Shown here in pieces: positions 1 through 8,209 of a stretch of 41,120 nucleotides of DNA. The DNA lies in contig JAFXPN010000002.1 in NCBI GenBank assembly GCA_017527865.1, forward strand, positions 1 to 41,120, read 5' to 3'. The notes under the pieces were generated by a model that ran no database searches, was not told the origin of the DNA, and saw only the letters and a program-made list of their open reading frames with translations. The position numbers were made by a program, and so were the translations under genes. Position 1 is the first letter of the stretch, and every line of letters starts with the position of its first letter. This DNA is from Clostridiales bacterium. GTDB lineage: Bacteria; Bacillota; Clostridia; Saccharofermentanales; Saccharofermentanaceae.

Positions 1-441
1 ATAACAATCTACACCATTGCGGTTACAGGCTCCGCAATCCAGCCTAATTAACCCCGTAAAATACTGTATTCCAGTTAAATCTGATATTTCATACCCAGGT
101 ACACTAATATCAGTAACTGCCGCTACCTCCGATGGACTGAGTTCACCGTTGCCGTCGGTATCGAAATGCCGCGAAACATATCCCCTGAATACATCATCCG
201 GAAAATTCGTTTCGTTAATCGCTACAGAATTAGGATCGTAATACTCGACTGGTTCTTCTATCTCTTCCTCTATAATTTCGCTCCCGTCTGGATCCGTATC
301 GTCAGGAATGACCTCTTCTATGGGTTCTTCGACAGTTTCATCATTCTCATCGGCGAATACAAACTCGCTCGGGAAAGCAGATAATGAACCAACCAACATC
401 GCAGCAGACAAAACGAATGCGATCAACTTTTTTCTTTTCAT
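1..441 (-). CDS. Secreted EF-hand/LRR protein, N-terminal part (runs off window)
   Basis: This is the first 147 residues of a gene that continues past the left edge. It starts at ATG 441 behind AGGTG. A Lys/Arg-rich start and hydrophobic stretch (residues 4-30) form a signal peptide. An acidic linker follows (about 31-70), then a module with TNFPDDVF, then an EF-hand-like loop at 94-105 (DTDGNGELSPSE) whose positions 1, 3, 5, 7, 9 and 12 can bind calcium. The beginning of a leucine-rich repeat region (SDLTGI) closes the visible part. The N-terminal half closely resembles the gene at 21931-23007, so the missing part probably holds LRRs and DUF5648-like modules. It is likely exported to the cell surface or medium; the ligand is unknown. 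Confidence 0.85.
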   Translation of the reverse strand, partial: MKRKKLIAFVLSAAMLVGSLSAFPSEFVFADENDETVEEPIEEVIPDDTDPDGSEIIEEEIEEPVEYYDPNSVAINETNFPDDVFRGYVSRHFDTDGNGELSPSEVAAVTDISVPGYEISDLTGIQYFTGLIRLDCGACNRNGVDCY

Positions 442-496
442 GATTGTCACCTCGCTAATAAGGGATTAGTAGTATGCTTAATCGGCTTCATCAACC

Positions 497-1900
497 TCAA
501 GTACCGACTCCGTACCAACCTATTCCTTCTGCCTGCCAGCCAATCGACACGAGCCAGTTGTTCTCAGACAATGACGTCGTGTAATTATGGTTGTTCGCAA
601 ATGCATTCGGATTGTACTGTCTGTACAGAGGAACAGTCCTTGCATCATCCGAATACCAGCCGATGCCTTCGTCGTTCCAGCCGAGACTTATAATATGATT
701 CCTCTCGCCTGCGCTTGCTGTATAGAAATGCTCCCCACTGTTGGGATTGTACAAACGATACATAGTTGCACCGGAAATCGGAGCATCAACTTTAACCGGT
801 ACACTCGCATAATCAGTCTCATAAGTTCCGTTAATATCTTCAGCAAGAATATAAACATTGTAGTCAGATCCCCATCCGTTTAACGTCAATTCTGACGGGA
901 GGGTGAATGTTCCGATTCCCGTGGAACCCGAACCCAGTGAATCATAGTACAGGATCTGCGAACCTTCCGCATTATACTCCCCCGTCGTAACAAGAACAGA
1001 AGCGCGTGTGGCATTTGCAGCATCCGTGCCGCTGATGCAATAAGGTATCGTTACTGTCGATCCAGCTATAGTCGCCTGACGACCCGCTTGAATCGCAATG
1101 TCAAGGTTAGGATCACTAACAGTAAGCTTGTATTCAGTTCCTACCGTATTAAAGCTCCCGGTTATCAACGAAGAGAAAATCACCGATGACAGATCAACAT
1201 TCAACGCCGGGGCATAGCCTATCTCGCCATTTATCCAACCCAAATTCATCTCCACTTCTCCGTTATCTAAAACGTAGATACATTCAATGTAAGTTCTTGG
1301 AGCATGAAGCTCCCGACTCCGCAGCATCCATCCGTAAGCAACATCTCCTAACATCTTTACCCTTGATCCAGCAGACGAATATCCATATACAGGATTACCT
1401 ACTTCAAACGCCTCAAGGACAAATATCTTGCTATTTACAATTTCGGGATACTCCATAACATAAGGAAGATCAGGATCTTCAGGATATCCACCATCGCCGC
1501 TACTCAAAGCAATAGCATCACTTTCCAATAAAGTAAACGAATCGGTTAGGAATGATCCGTTGAGATCAGGAGAATGCCCTCTTTCAAAAAGAACCTCATC
1601 ACTATCCAGAAACATCGTAGTTCCGCCATAGACAGATGTTTGAGGTGCAAGAACTCGGAACTTTATCGGATTATCTCCGTATGTGCCAAAGTACACATAA
1701 CTGCCTGACCATGGATCATCCTCATCCGAAGGAGCCACAGGGCTCGCAATTCCTGATGTTCCCAAACATGTGTTGCTTTGATTCTTAATAGCATCTGCAA
1801 TAACAGACTCATCCCCAGCTATCTCAGGAAAAATCGCAGTTACTATACTCGCTATAAGGACAGCGGCTGTAAATCTCTTTAACGACATTCCTCTTTTCAT
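497..1900 (-). CDS. Secreted protein with DUF6273-like domain and two C-terminal DUF5648-like modules
   Basis: The protein has 467 residues. I chose ATG 1900 because GGAGG stands just upstream and a signal peptide follows at once (MKRGMSLKRF, then a hydrophobic core); an in-frame start 18 codons earlier would put a charged extension before it. Residues of roughly 55-245 resemble the DUF6273 domain of Clostridia secreted proteins (YVYFGTYG near the start, W-LRSRE and PALNVDL near the end). An Ig-like stretch with no firm assignment follows. The C-terminus has two DUF5648-like modules, one with LYNPNSGEHFYTAS and the last with QYNPNAFANNHNYTTS and ending IGWYG. There are no LRRs, unlike its neighbours. 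Only 50 nt separate it from the upstream LRR gene, so they may be cotranscribed. Function unknown; a binding role for the repeats is inference. Confidence 0.82.
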   Translation of the reverse strand: MKRGMSLKRFTAAVLIASIVTAIFPEIAGDESVIADAIKNQSNTCLGTSGIASPVAPSDEDDPWSGSYVYFGTYGDNPIKFRVLAPQTSVYGGTTMFLDSDEVLFERGHSPDLNGSFLTDSFTLLESDAIALSSGDGGYPEDPDLPYVMEYPEIVNSKIFVLEAFEVGNPVYGYSSAGSRVKMLGDVAYGWMLRSRELHAPRTYIECIYVLDNGEVEMNLGWINGEIGYAPALNVDLSSVIFSSLITGSFNTVGTEYKLTVSDPNLDIAIQAGRQATIAGSTVTIPYCISGTDAANATRASVLVTTGEYNAEGSQILYYDSLGSGSTGIGTFTLPSELTLNGWGSDYNVYILAEDINGTYETDYASVPVKVDAPISGATMYRLYNPNSGEHFYTASAGERNHIISLGWNDEGIGWYSDDARTVPLYRQYNPNAFANNHNYTTSLSENNWLVSIGWQAEGIGWYGVGT

Positions 1901-1950
1901 AATCCTGCCTCCAACTTCAAAGATTCTTTCACACTTATGTCTCATCGACC

Positions 1951-3372
1951 TCAAGTTCCCACTCCGTACCAGCCGATGCCTTCTGCCTGCCAGCCGAGAG
2001 AAACGAGATGATCGTTCTCTCTTATCGATGTCGTATAGTTGTGGTTGTTGGCATATGCGTTCGGATTGTACTGTCTGTACAGAGGAACTGTCCTGGCATC
2101 ATCGGAATACCAGCCTATCCCCTCATCGTTCCATCCAAGACTTATGAGATGATCGCGCTCTGCGATACTCGTAGTGTAATGATGCTCTCCACCATACTGG
2201 TTATACAATCTATAAACAGGAGTATTTGATGAAACTGGAGCGATCCATCCGATGCCTTCATCATTCCACCCGAGACTTATAAGATGATTGCGCTCTCCCA
2301 AACTGGCTGTATAGAAATGCTCTCCGTTGTTGGGGTTATAAAGGCGGTACATGTCAACTGATTCTACAGGAGCAGGTGCTTCTGTTATGATCGTTGTTCC
2401 GTAATCAATATACAAATGACAGTTGTGGTCAACATCAGATGAATACTTGCTATACCATACGTAATCATCGCTTTCAGTACATGTTCCGGTATTATATGTA
2501 TCAATCAGATAACGGCAGTTGCTTATGTCAAGGCTTGTCAACTGGTTGCCATAACAACTAAAAACAGTCAGCTCCGTATTACTGCTTATATCCAGACTGG
2601 TCAACTGATTATTATTGCAATGGAATATATCTAAGGCCGTACAGTGGCTCACATCCAAGCTTGTAAGTTGATTGTTCCAACATTTAAGATAAGTCAACTC
2701 CGTATTGTAAGTAAAATCCAGACTTGTCAGTTGATTATTCCAGCACTCAAGCCAAGTCAATGCCGTATTGTGACTTAAATCCAAGCTTGAAAGTTGATTA
2801 TTCCAACAATCAAGTTGAGTCAACGCCGTATTGTAGCTCAGATCCAGATTTGTCAGCTGATTGCCGTAACATTCAACAATTCTTAACGCTGTATCGTACT
2901 TTACGTTCAGGCTTGTCAGTTGATTGTTACTGCAATCGAGTATTTCCAACGCCGTATTGCTGCTCACGTCCAAGCTTGTCAGTGAATTATTCCAACAATA
3001 AAGCCTTTCCAGATATTCAAAAGCTTCTATTCCCGTCAAATCAGCTATACTCTTGTTAGATACATTTATCTGTGTAACCGCACTTATCTCATCGGCGCTT
3101 AATATACCATCCTGAACAGTATCTAAGGTTTCCGACACATAGTTTCTGAAAATAGCATCCGGAAAATTCGTATCATTGATAGTTACAGATGAAGTATCGT
3201 AATCCTCATTAATTACTTCTTCCACCGTTTGCGTTTCAGGATCGGGCTCACCGGCATCTTCACCGGTAACTTCTTCGATCCTGTCAGCCAAAACAGGTTC
3301 GTACCACAGAGTCTGCATCGCGGCTAAGCTTACAGTCATTGTCAAAGCGATCGCAACTATCTTCTTTTTCAT
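1951..3372 (-). CDS. Secreted LRR protein, 8 leucine-rich repeats plus three DUF5648-like modules
   Basis: The protein has 473 residues and starts at ATG 3372 behind GGGAGG. It carries a signal peptide (about 1-29), an acidic linker, and a degenerate EF-hand-like loop (DTVQDGILSADE) with two calcium-ligand positions lost. Eight 21-residue LRRs follow, of the form LxCxxNxLTSLDLSxNTALxx; in DNA these are near-identical 63-bp units. Three DUF5648-like modules end the protein. LRRs of this Cys-containing type are common in secreted Clostridia and Bacteroidetes proteins and usually bind protein or glycan partners. No sortase motif or transmembrane anchor is visible, so it is probably secreted or held by its modules. 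It has its own promoter (3417-3445). The specific ligand cannot be told from sequence. Confidence 0.87.
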   Translation of the reverse strand: MKKKIVAIALTMTVSLAAMQTLWYEPVLADRIEEVTGEDAGEPDPETQTVEEVINEDYDTSSVTINDTNFPDAIFRNYVSETLDTVQDGILSADEISAVTQINVSNKSIADLTGIEAFEYLERLYCWNNSLTSLDVSSNTALEILDCSNNQLTSLNVKYDTALRIVECYGNQLTNLDLSYNTALTQLDCWNNQLSSLDLSHNTALTWLECWNNQLTSLDFTYNTELTYLKCWNNQLTSLDVSHCTALDIFHCNNNQLTSLDISSNTELTVFSCYGNQLTSLDISNCRYLIDTYNTGTCTESDDYVWYSKYSSDVDHNCHLYIDYGTTIITEAPAPVESVDMYRLYNPNNGEHFYTASLGERNHLISLGWNDEGIGWIAPVSSNTPVYRLYNQYGGEHHYTTSIAERDHLISLGWNDEGIGWYSDDARTVPLYRQYNPNAYANNHNYTTSIRENDHLVSLGWQAEGIGWYGVGT

Positions 3373-3416
3373 AACTGCCTCCCGAAATCATCTAAGAATA
3401 AAGAATGACATATACA

Positions 3417-3445
3417 ATTATAGTCTTATAGTTCTTGATTATCAG
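3417..3445 (-). promoter_or_regulatory. Sigma-A-type promoter of LRR gene 1951-3372
   Basis: Reading the minus strand, a CTGATA -35 box (3440-3445) stands 17 nt from a perfect TATAAT -10 box (3417-3422), about 45 nt before the start codon at 3372. It overlaps the upstream edge of the transposase relic on the other strand. Confidence 0.6.
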
Positions 3446-4028
3446 CGGTTTTAAGAATTGTTCACCCAGTATTCACATCGAATTAACCCTGTCAACCTCC
3501 CGTTGTCGTTTCTTGTCGGAAATTGCCGTTATCGACAGCAAAAGCCTTCTGCCGCGTCAGGACTTCAAAGACATCCCTGACAGCATCGTGATATTCATAT
3601 ACTCGCATGATATACTCAAGAAGAATAAGGCTGTATACAACATAACGCGCAAGACGGATGATAACATCCCGTTCAACGACGGTTCGCGGATAATCGTCCT
3701 GAATGGAGCGTACAAGGGCAAACACAGGCTTAAAGACCTGATTGAAGATCTTAAACAGAAAGATGCCGATAAGCTTCACTACCAAGACTTGTCGGATGTA
3801 GTAAGGGAAACAAAGACAGCAACATACAAGGAGGATGAGAGAATGAATATATTTGAGAAAGTCTATGAAGATGCAACAAAAAACGGCATTGAGCAAGGTG
3901 TTGAGAAAAATAAGATCGAGGTTGCAGAGAAGCTGATAGCCCGGGGCGATTCGATTGAAGATGTTGCTGAGATATCAGGATTAACCATCGATAAAGTCAG
4001 AGAGCTTACTGAATCCAAGGCAAGCTGA
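3435..4028 (+). pseudogene. Truncated PD-(D/E)XK (Rpn-like) transposase/nuclease relic
   Basis: From about 3510 onward this reads as the C-terminal half of an Rpn/PD-(D/E)XK nuclease family transposase. Features are the QDFKDIPDSIVIFI segment, RIIVLNGAYKG, a helical stretch with an LSDVV motif, and a C-terminal helix typical of the family (GIEQGVEKNKIEVAEKLIARG). The N-terminal part that should hold the catalytic Asp/Glu/Lys residues is absent; the upstream 25-30 codons look unrelated. It is therefore a decayed copy with no expected nuclease activity. It is one of few plus-strand genes and sits inside the tandem LRR cluster, which suggests insertion followed by deletion. A small surviving C-terminal peptide is possible but unlikely. 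Confidence 0.72.
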
Positions 4029-4050
4029 ATACGAATCAAACCAACAACAA

Positions 4051-4085
4051 AAGAGCCATTCGGGAATGAAACTCGAATGGCTCTT
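4051..4085 (+). terminator. Rho-independent terminator after transposase relic
   Basis: A perfect 12-bp stem pairs aagagccattcg (4051-4062) with its complement (4074-4085), with an 11-nt loop. It is flanked by A-rich sequence on the left and TTTCTTA on the right. The symmetry could let it work in both directions. Confidence 0.7.
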
Positions 4086-4119
4086 TCTTATGATGATTCA
4101 CGGAATAGTATGACCGACA

Positions 4120-4157
4120 GTTAATGTTTCCGTTTATTTTTCTGCAAAAACATTAAC
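4120..4157. repeat. 10-bp inverted repeat beside LRR gene stop
   Basis: gttaatgttt (4120-4129) and aaacattaac (4148-4157) form perfect 10-bp arms around an 18-nt spacer, 8 nt beyond the stop codon of the LRR gene at 4165. There is no T-run on the minus strand, so it is a weak terminator candidate at best. Confidence 0.45.
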
Positions 4158-4164
4158 GCTTACA

Positions 4165-5523
4165 TTAAACAGTCCGCCTGCCGGGAGCAATACCGTACCA
4201 GCCGATGCCTTCTGCCTGCCAGCCGATAGACACGAGATAATCATTCTCTCTTATCGACGTCGTATAGTTATGGTTATTTGAAAACGCATTCGGGTTGTAC
4301 TGCCTGTACAGCGGCACTCTTCTGGAATCGTCCGAATACCAGCCGATGCCCTCGTCGATCCAGCCGAGACTTATGAGATGATCGCGCTCATCTACGCTCG
4401 TCGTATAGTGATGCTCTCCGCCGTTCGGATTATAGAGTCTGTAAACAGGGGTATTCGATGACGAAGGAGCGACCCAGCCGATACCTTCATCGTTCCAGCC
4501 GAGACTGATAAGATGATTCCTCTCACCTTTGCTGGCAGTATAGAAATGCTCTCCGCTGTTGGGGTTATAAAGTCTGTACATGTCGACCGCTGTTATGATC
4601 ACAGTATCGCTGTCATACCACATACAGGCGCCTCCATCTTCTTCGATCATTATCGTATCGCCGACCCGCTGATGCTCACATGTCTTGTAAAGATTATCCA
4701 AAGCACTGCATGTACTGATATCAAGTGTTGTGATCCGGTTATTATTGCAATATAGCATTGCCAACAAGGGGTTGTGGCTCAGATCAAGCCTTGTAAGCAG
4801 GTTGTCGCAGCAGTCAAGCGATCTCAGCTCAGTATTGTGGCTCAGATCAAGCCTTGTAAGCAGGTTGCTGGTACAAGTTAATAGAGCAAGTTCCAAATTA
4901 TTGCTCACATCAAGCGTTTCAATCTGATTACTATCGCACCAAAGCGAGCGCAATGCCGAATTATTTCCCAGTTCAAGACCGGTAAGAGAGTTGCCACTGC
5001 AGTAAAGGTGATTCAAAGCCGTATTATTTCCCACGTCAAGTACCGTGAGCCGATTGTAAGAGCAGTCGAGCGTGGTCAACGCCGTGTTGCTGCTGATATC
5101 AAGACTTGTAAGTTCGTTGTCCGAGCAATAAAGAGCGGTCAGCTCCGTAAAATACTCTATTCCGGTAAGATCCGTGACGCCTTCACATACTAAAGTTATT
5201 GTTCTGACGGCAGTTGCCTCACTTCGGCTTAATACTCCGTTGTAATCAGTATCAAAATTCTCAAAGACATACATTCCGAAAGTCTCGTCAGGGAAATACG
5301 TAGCATTGATAGGCACATCGGAAAGACCGTAATCCTCATCGATCGCTTCTTCCACTTCTTCCACTCCGGGATCGGTATCATCCGTCTCATTTCCTTCACC
5401 GGGACCTGTCTCACCGATAACTTCTTCAGCCCGGTCCGCAAACACCTGATCATTCCTGAAAGCCTGCGCCGCCGTTAAACCGACCGCTGCCGCCAGGAAA
5501 ATAGCAACAACCTTTTTATTCAT
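4165..5523 (-). CDS. Secreted LRR protein, 7 leucine-rich repeats plus three DUF5648-like modules
   Basis: The protein has 452 residues, with ATG 5523 behind a strong AGGAGG. A signal peptide covers about 1-29, followed by an acidic linker rich in Glu, Asp and Gly. An EF-hand-like loop (DTDYNGVLSRSE) precedes seven 21-residue LRRs with the LxCxxNxLTxLDLS pattern. Three DUF5648-like modules follow, the last ending IGWYG, with a short basic tail PGRRTV not shared by the paralogues. It is the same architecture as the gene at 1951-3372 but more diverged in its repeats. It has its own promoter and is separated from its paralogues by the transposase relic. Extracellular binding is inferred; no enzyme domain is seen. 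Confidence 0.87.
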   Translation of the reverse strand: MNKKVVAIFLAAAVGLTAAQAFRNDQVFADRAEEVIGETGPGEGNETDDTDPGVEEVEEAIDEDYGLSDVPINATYFPDETFGMYVFENFDTDYNGVLSRSEATAVRTITLVCEGVTDLTGIEYFTELTALYCSDNELTSLDISSNTALTTLDCSYNRLTVLDVGNNTALNHLYCSGNSLTGLELGNNSALRSLWCDSNQIETLDVSNNLELALLTCTSNLLTRLDLSHNTELRSLDCCDNLLTRLDLSHNPLLAMLYCNNNRITTLDISTCSALDNLYKTCEHQRVGDTIMIEEDGGACMWYDSDTVIITAVDMYRLYNPNSGEHFYTASKGERNHLISLGWNDEGIGWVAPSSSNTPVYRLYNPNGGEHHYTTSVDERDHLISLGWIDEGIGWYSDDSRRVPLYRQYNPNAFSNNHNYTTSIRENDYLVSIGWQAEGIGWYGIAPGRRTV

Positions 5524-5571
5524 GGATACCTCCTGAGGTCTTCAAAGACTTAAGATTTACTGTACAGATTA

Positions 5572-5599
5572 ATTATATCTGACAACCGCAGGATATCAA
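5572..5599 (-). promoter_or_regulatory. Promoter of LRR gene 4165-5523
   Basis: On the minus strand TTGATA (5594-5599) is followed after 16 nt by TATAAT (5572-5577). The start codon lies about 50 nt further, behind AGGAGG. Confidence 0.65.
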
Positions 5600-5604
5600 C
5601 GATT

Positions 5605-6552
5605 TTAAGAAACGAGCGCCTTCAACTCCGAAGCGGCAGGAAGGCCTCTGGCAAAGGCCGCCAAAGCGGCACACTTATTGGCGAACTCAAGAGCTTTGCG
5701 ATAGTCTCCGCAGACATCGAGCATATATATAAACGAAGCGAGCATTGTATCGCCGGCACCTATCGTGCTGACCACATCTCCCTTTATGCCGGGAACCGAA
5801 TAGAAAGCCCCGTCACCCGTAAGACAGCAGGCGCCCTCCGCTCCCATGGATACAAGTACATTCTGCGCCCCCTTCTCGAAAAGCATAAAGGCGGCTTCTT
5901 TCACGCGGTCAGGCCCGGAAAGCACATCAGCCGGCGTCCCCGTAAGCTCAGACAGTTCCTTCAGGTTAGGCTTGATCAGGAACGGCTTCATTGGAAGACA
6001 GCACTCCATCGCCTGCCCCGAACAGTCGGCTACTATCCTTGCCCCCGGATGATTCTTCATTGAAGCATCCATGATCCTTGCATATGTATCAGAAGGCAGC
6101 GATCCCGGCAAAGCACCGGAGATTATAATGGTGTCCGGGACAATGTCACCGATAGTGCCGATAAGATCATCGACATCGGTTTCCGAGACTTCAGGTCCCG
6201 CTCCGTTGATCTCGGTCTCGATCCCGTTTCCGTCGGTCACCTTGACATTTATCCTCGAAGTTCCCGCAATCTTAACAAACCGCGACGATATCCCTTCCCG
6301 TTCAAGATCAGATGCTATCTTTGCGCCGGTAAACCCGCCTGCAAATCCTGTCGCCGTTACTTCACATCCCAAGCGGGACAACACCTTCGCCACGTTGATG
6401 CCCTTGCCGCCCGCTTCATAATATTCACCGGCACTGCGGTTAAGAGCGGGACCGTCAGAACTGCCCGCACAAAGAACCTGTCCCGCAGGAAGGTTCATAT
6501 AATGATCTATGGAAGGATTAAGCGTCAGAGTCAGATACATAGATATCTTCAT
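5605..6552 (-). CDS. fruK: 1-phosphofructokinase (PfkB family)
   Basis: This is a 315-residue ribokinase-fold sugar kinase of the FruK/LacC type. It would convert fructose 1-phosphate to fructose 1,6-bisphosphate with ATP. Diagnostic parts are the N-terminal TLTLNPSID, the substrate-binding GGKGINVAK near residue 49, and the C-terminal anion-hole motif STIGAGDT with the catalytic Asp at about 268. The start is uncertain: ATG 6552 has an SD-like sequence too close, while ATG 6540 (MYLTLTLNPS, the more typical FruK start) has AAGG 12 nt upstream. Either start overlaps the end of the maturase gene by 23-35 nt, so translation is probably coupled. No fruA permease or DeoR-type regulator is nearby. 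Tagatose-6-phosphate kinase (LacC) is the main alternative. Confidence 0.83.
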   Translation of the reverse strand: MKISMYLTLTLNPSIDHYMNLPAGQVLCAGSSDGPALNRSAGEYYEAGGKGINVAKVLSRLGCEVTATGFAGGFTGAKIASDLEREGISSRFVKIAGTSRINVKVTDGNGIETEINGAGPEVSETDVDDLIGTIGDIVPDTIIISGALPGSLPSDTYARIMDASMKNHPGARIVADCSGQAMECCLPMKPFLIKPNLKELSELTGTPADVLSGPDRVKEAAFMLFEKGAQNVLVSMGAEGACCLTGDGAFYSVPGIKGDVVSTIGAGDTMLASFIYMLDVCGDYRKALEFANKCAALAAFARGLPAASELKALVS

Positions 6553-7915
6553 CCTTAAGATCGCTCAGGCGCACCGCAAGCGCGCACTCGATCCTTTTTC
6601 GAAAAAGACGGCACCCGTAATCATAGATATCCGTGATGGATCCTCCCGAGTGATAGGCATTGGCAGCGCAGCCGCCCGAACAGTAGAGCTTAGCCCAGCA
6701 GTCCTTGCAGCCTTCGCGTGTATAGCAGTTGACCTGCGCGAATTCATAAGAAACATCCTTGCCGTGATCCGTAAACCCGTTATAGATATCGCCGAGCTTC
6801 ATCCTCTCGTCGCCGACGAACTGATGGCAAGGATAGATGTCTCCCCACTGCGTCACCGCTATGTATTCGGTACCGGCGCCGCAGCCCGATATCCTCTTGT
6901 AGATGCAGGGGCCGCACGTAAGATCGAGCATATAGTGATAGAACGTAAATCCGTTCCCTTCCCTGTTGCGTTTGATCATCTCGTGCGCGAGATCCTCATA
7001 TTGCTGCATCAGCACGGGCATATCCTCTTCCGTAAGGAACGAAGGTGAATCGGGAGATGTCACCACGGGTTCCATGGAAAGCTCCTTGAAGCCCAGGTCC
7101 GCCATATGCTTTATGTCGTTAACGAAGTCCGTATTGAAATGGGTATATGTGCCTCGCATGTAATAACTTTTGTTCCCGCGCTTTTCGACGAACTTCTTAA
7201 ACTTCGGCACGATGACGTCATAGGATCCGTTCCCCTTCATATCGACGCGGAAATGGTCGTTGACCTCTTTACGTCCGTCGAGGCTCAGCACTACATTATG
7301 CATTTCCTTATTGCAGAAATCGATGACATCGTCGTTGATGTTGACGCCGTTCGTAGTAAGGGTAAATCTGATATTCTTGCCCGCATCCTTCTCGATGCCG
7401 CGCGCATATTCCACAATCTGCTTTACGACCTCCCAGTTCATGAGAGGCTCGCCTCCGAAGAAGTCGATGTCGAGATTCTTGTGCGCTCCGGAATTCTCTA
7501 TCAGAAAATCGACCGCTCGCTTTCCCGTCTCGAAGCTCATGAGCCCTCTTTGACCGTGGAACTTGCCCTGCGCCGCAAAGCAGTAGGAACAGTTGAGATT
7601 GCATGTGTGCGCCACATGAAGGCAGAGCGCCTTTAAAGTCCACTTTCTCTTCTTAAGATCGTAAGCGATCCCCTCATATCTGTCAGGCGCGAAAAGCTTA
7701 CCCGCAGCCTTCAGATCTTCAATATCCTTAAGACACTCATCGACGTCCTGTTCCGTAACACCGAATTCAGGACAGACCTCATCAATGATCTGCTCCCTCG
7801 TGCTGTCCTCATACATCTGTATGATCTTAAACGCGACGTCATCTACTATATGGATCGAACCCGAATAGACATCGAGGACTATGTTCTTGTCATCAAATTT
7901 GTAACAGTGGATCAA
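6518..7915 (-). CDS. scfB: Radical SAM SCIFF maturase (thioether-forming, SPASM domain)
   Basis: This 465-residue radical SAM enzyme would install Cys-to-residue thioether bonds in the SCIFF peptide encoded just upstream at 8006-8149. An N-terminal RRE-like peptide-binding region (about 1-85) precedes the radical SAM core with the 4Fe-4S ligands C105, C109 and C112 in CNLNCSYC. FFGGEPL and TLTTNG follow. The C-terminal SPASM region is Cys-rich (CGPC, SGCGAG, PCHQF, CKDCW, YCSGGC) and should bind auxiliary clusters. The start is a TTG at 7915, supported by AAGGAG 9 nt upstream and by the family's usual N-terminus MIHxY; a nearby ATG is out of frame. A hairpin terminator separates it from the peptide gene. 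Its 3' end overlaps fruK. Confidence 0.93.
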   Translation of the reverse strand: MIHCYKFDDKNIVLDVYSGSIHIVDDVAFKIIQMYEDSTREQIIDEVCPEFGVTEQDVDECLKDIEDLKAAGKLFAPDRYEGIAYDLKKRKWTLKALCLHVAHTCNLNCSYCFAAQGKFHGQRGLMSFETGKRAVDFLIENSGAHKNLDIDFFGGEPLMNWEVVKQIVEYARGIEKDAGKNIRFTLTTNGVNINDDVIDFCNKEMHNVVLSLDGRKEVNDHFRVDMKGNGSYDVIVPKFKKFVEKRGNKSYYMRGTYTHFNTDFVNDIKHMADLGFKELSMEPVVTSPDSPSFLTEEDMPVLMQQYEDLAHEMIKRNREGNGFTFYHYMLDLTCGPCIYKRISGCGAGTEYIAVTQWGDIYPCHQFVGDERMKLGDIYNGFTDHGKDVSYEFAQVNCYTREGCKDCWAKLYCSGGCAANAYHSGGSITDIYDYGCRLFRKRIECALAVRLSDLKDEDIYVSDSDA

Positions 7916-7940
7916 AGCTCATCTTCTCCTTAAGGACAGT

Positions 7941-7972
7941 AAAAAGGTCTCATAACCTTGATTATGAGACCT
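7941..7972 (-). terminator. Terminator/attenuator between SCIFF peptide and maturase genes
   Basis: A perfect 11-bp stem (7945-7955 with 7962-7972, 6-nt loop) is followed on the minus strand by TTTTT (7945-7941). It lies between the peptide gene and its maturase, so partial readthrough would give much more peptide mRNA than enzyme mRNA. Confidence 0.85.
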
Positions 7973-8005
7973 CTTGCTCTGCTTGATTAACAGGATTTCC
8001 CGTTA

Positions 8006-8149
8006 TCAGGATTCCTTCTCGCAAGCCTGGTTAGCTACGCCGCAGGATGTCTTGCAAGCTGACTGGCAGGATGTCTGGCACTCGCCGCAGCCGCCTTCCT
8101 TGGCTGACTTCTCAAGATCACGAGTGTTGATAGTAACGATTCTTGACAT
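8006..8149 (-). CDS. scfA: SCIFF six-cysteine ranthipeptide precursor
   Basis: This 47-residue peptide has six cysteines at 21, 24, 28, 32, 36 and 43. The N-terminal 20 residues (MSRIVTINTRDLEKSAKEGG) form the leader part recognised by the maturase. The family (six cysteines in forty-five residues) is nearly universal in Clostridia and is the substrate of the adjacent radical SAM enzyme, which makes thioether links between Cys and, usually, Thr or other acceptors in the CxxxC spacing. The start ATG 8149 has GGGGGAG upstream. A sigma-A-type promoter is visible at 8180-8209 and a terminator directly downstream. No dedicated transporter or protease is seen nearby. Quorum-type signalling and metabolic regulation have been proposed for the family; nothing here decides between them. 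Confidence 0.93.
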   Translation of the reverse strand: MSRIVTINTRDLEKSAKEGGCGECQTSCQSACKTSCGVANQACEKES

Positions 8150-8179
8150 ATCAAACTCCCCCTTTGTTTAATTGCAGTA

Positions 8180-8209
8180 ATTTTACTTTATACGCCTTAC
8201 AAATGTCAA
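8180..8209 (-). promoter_or_regulatory. Promoter of SCIFF peptide gene
   Basis: On the minus strand a perfect TTGACA (8204-8209) is followed after 18 nt by TAAAAT (8180-8185), 30 nt before the start codon. The -35 box overlaps the stop codon of the decarboxylase gene upstream. Confidence 0.65.

Noticed and set aside
2500..3000. Near-identical 63-bp units at regular spacing, CRISPR-like at first sight
   Set aside because: The units are in frame inside a long ORF and encode 21-residue leucine-rich repeats; there are no spacers and no cas genes.
4120..4157. 10-bp inverted repeat as ends of an insertion sequence
   Set aside because: Both arms lie on the same side of the transposase relic, only 18 nt apart, so they cannot bound it.
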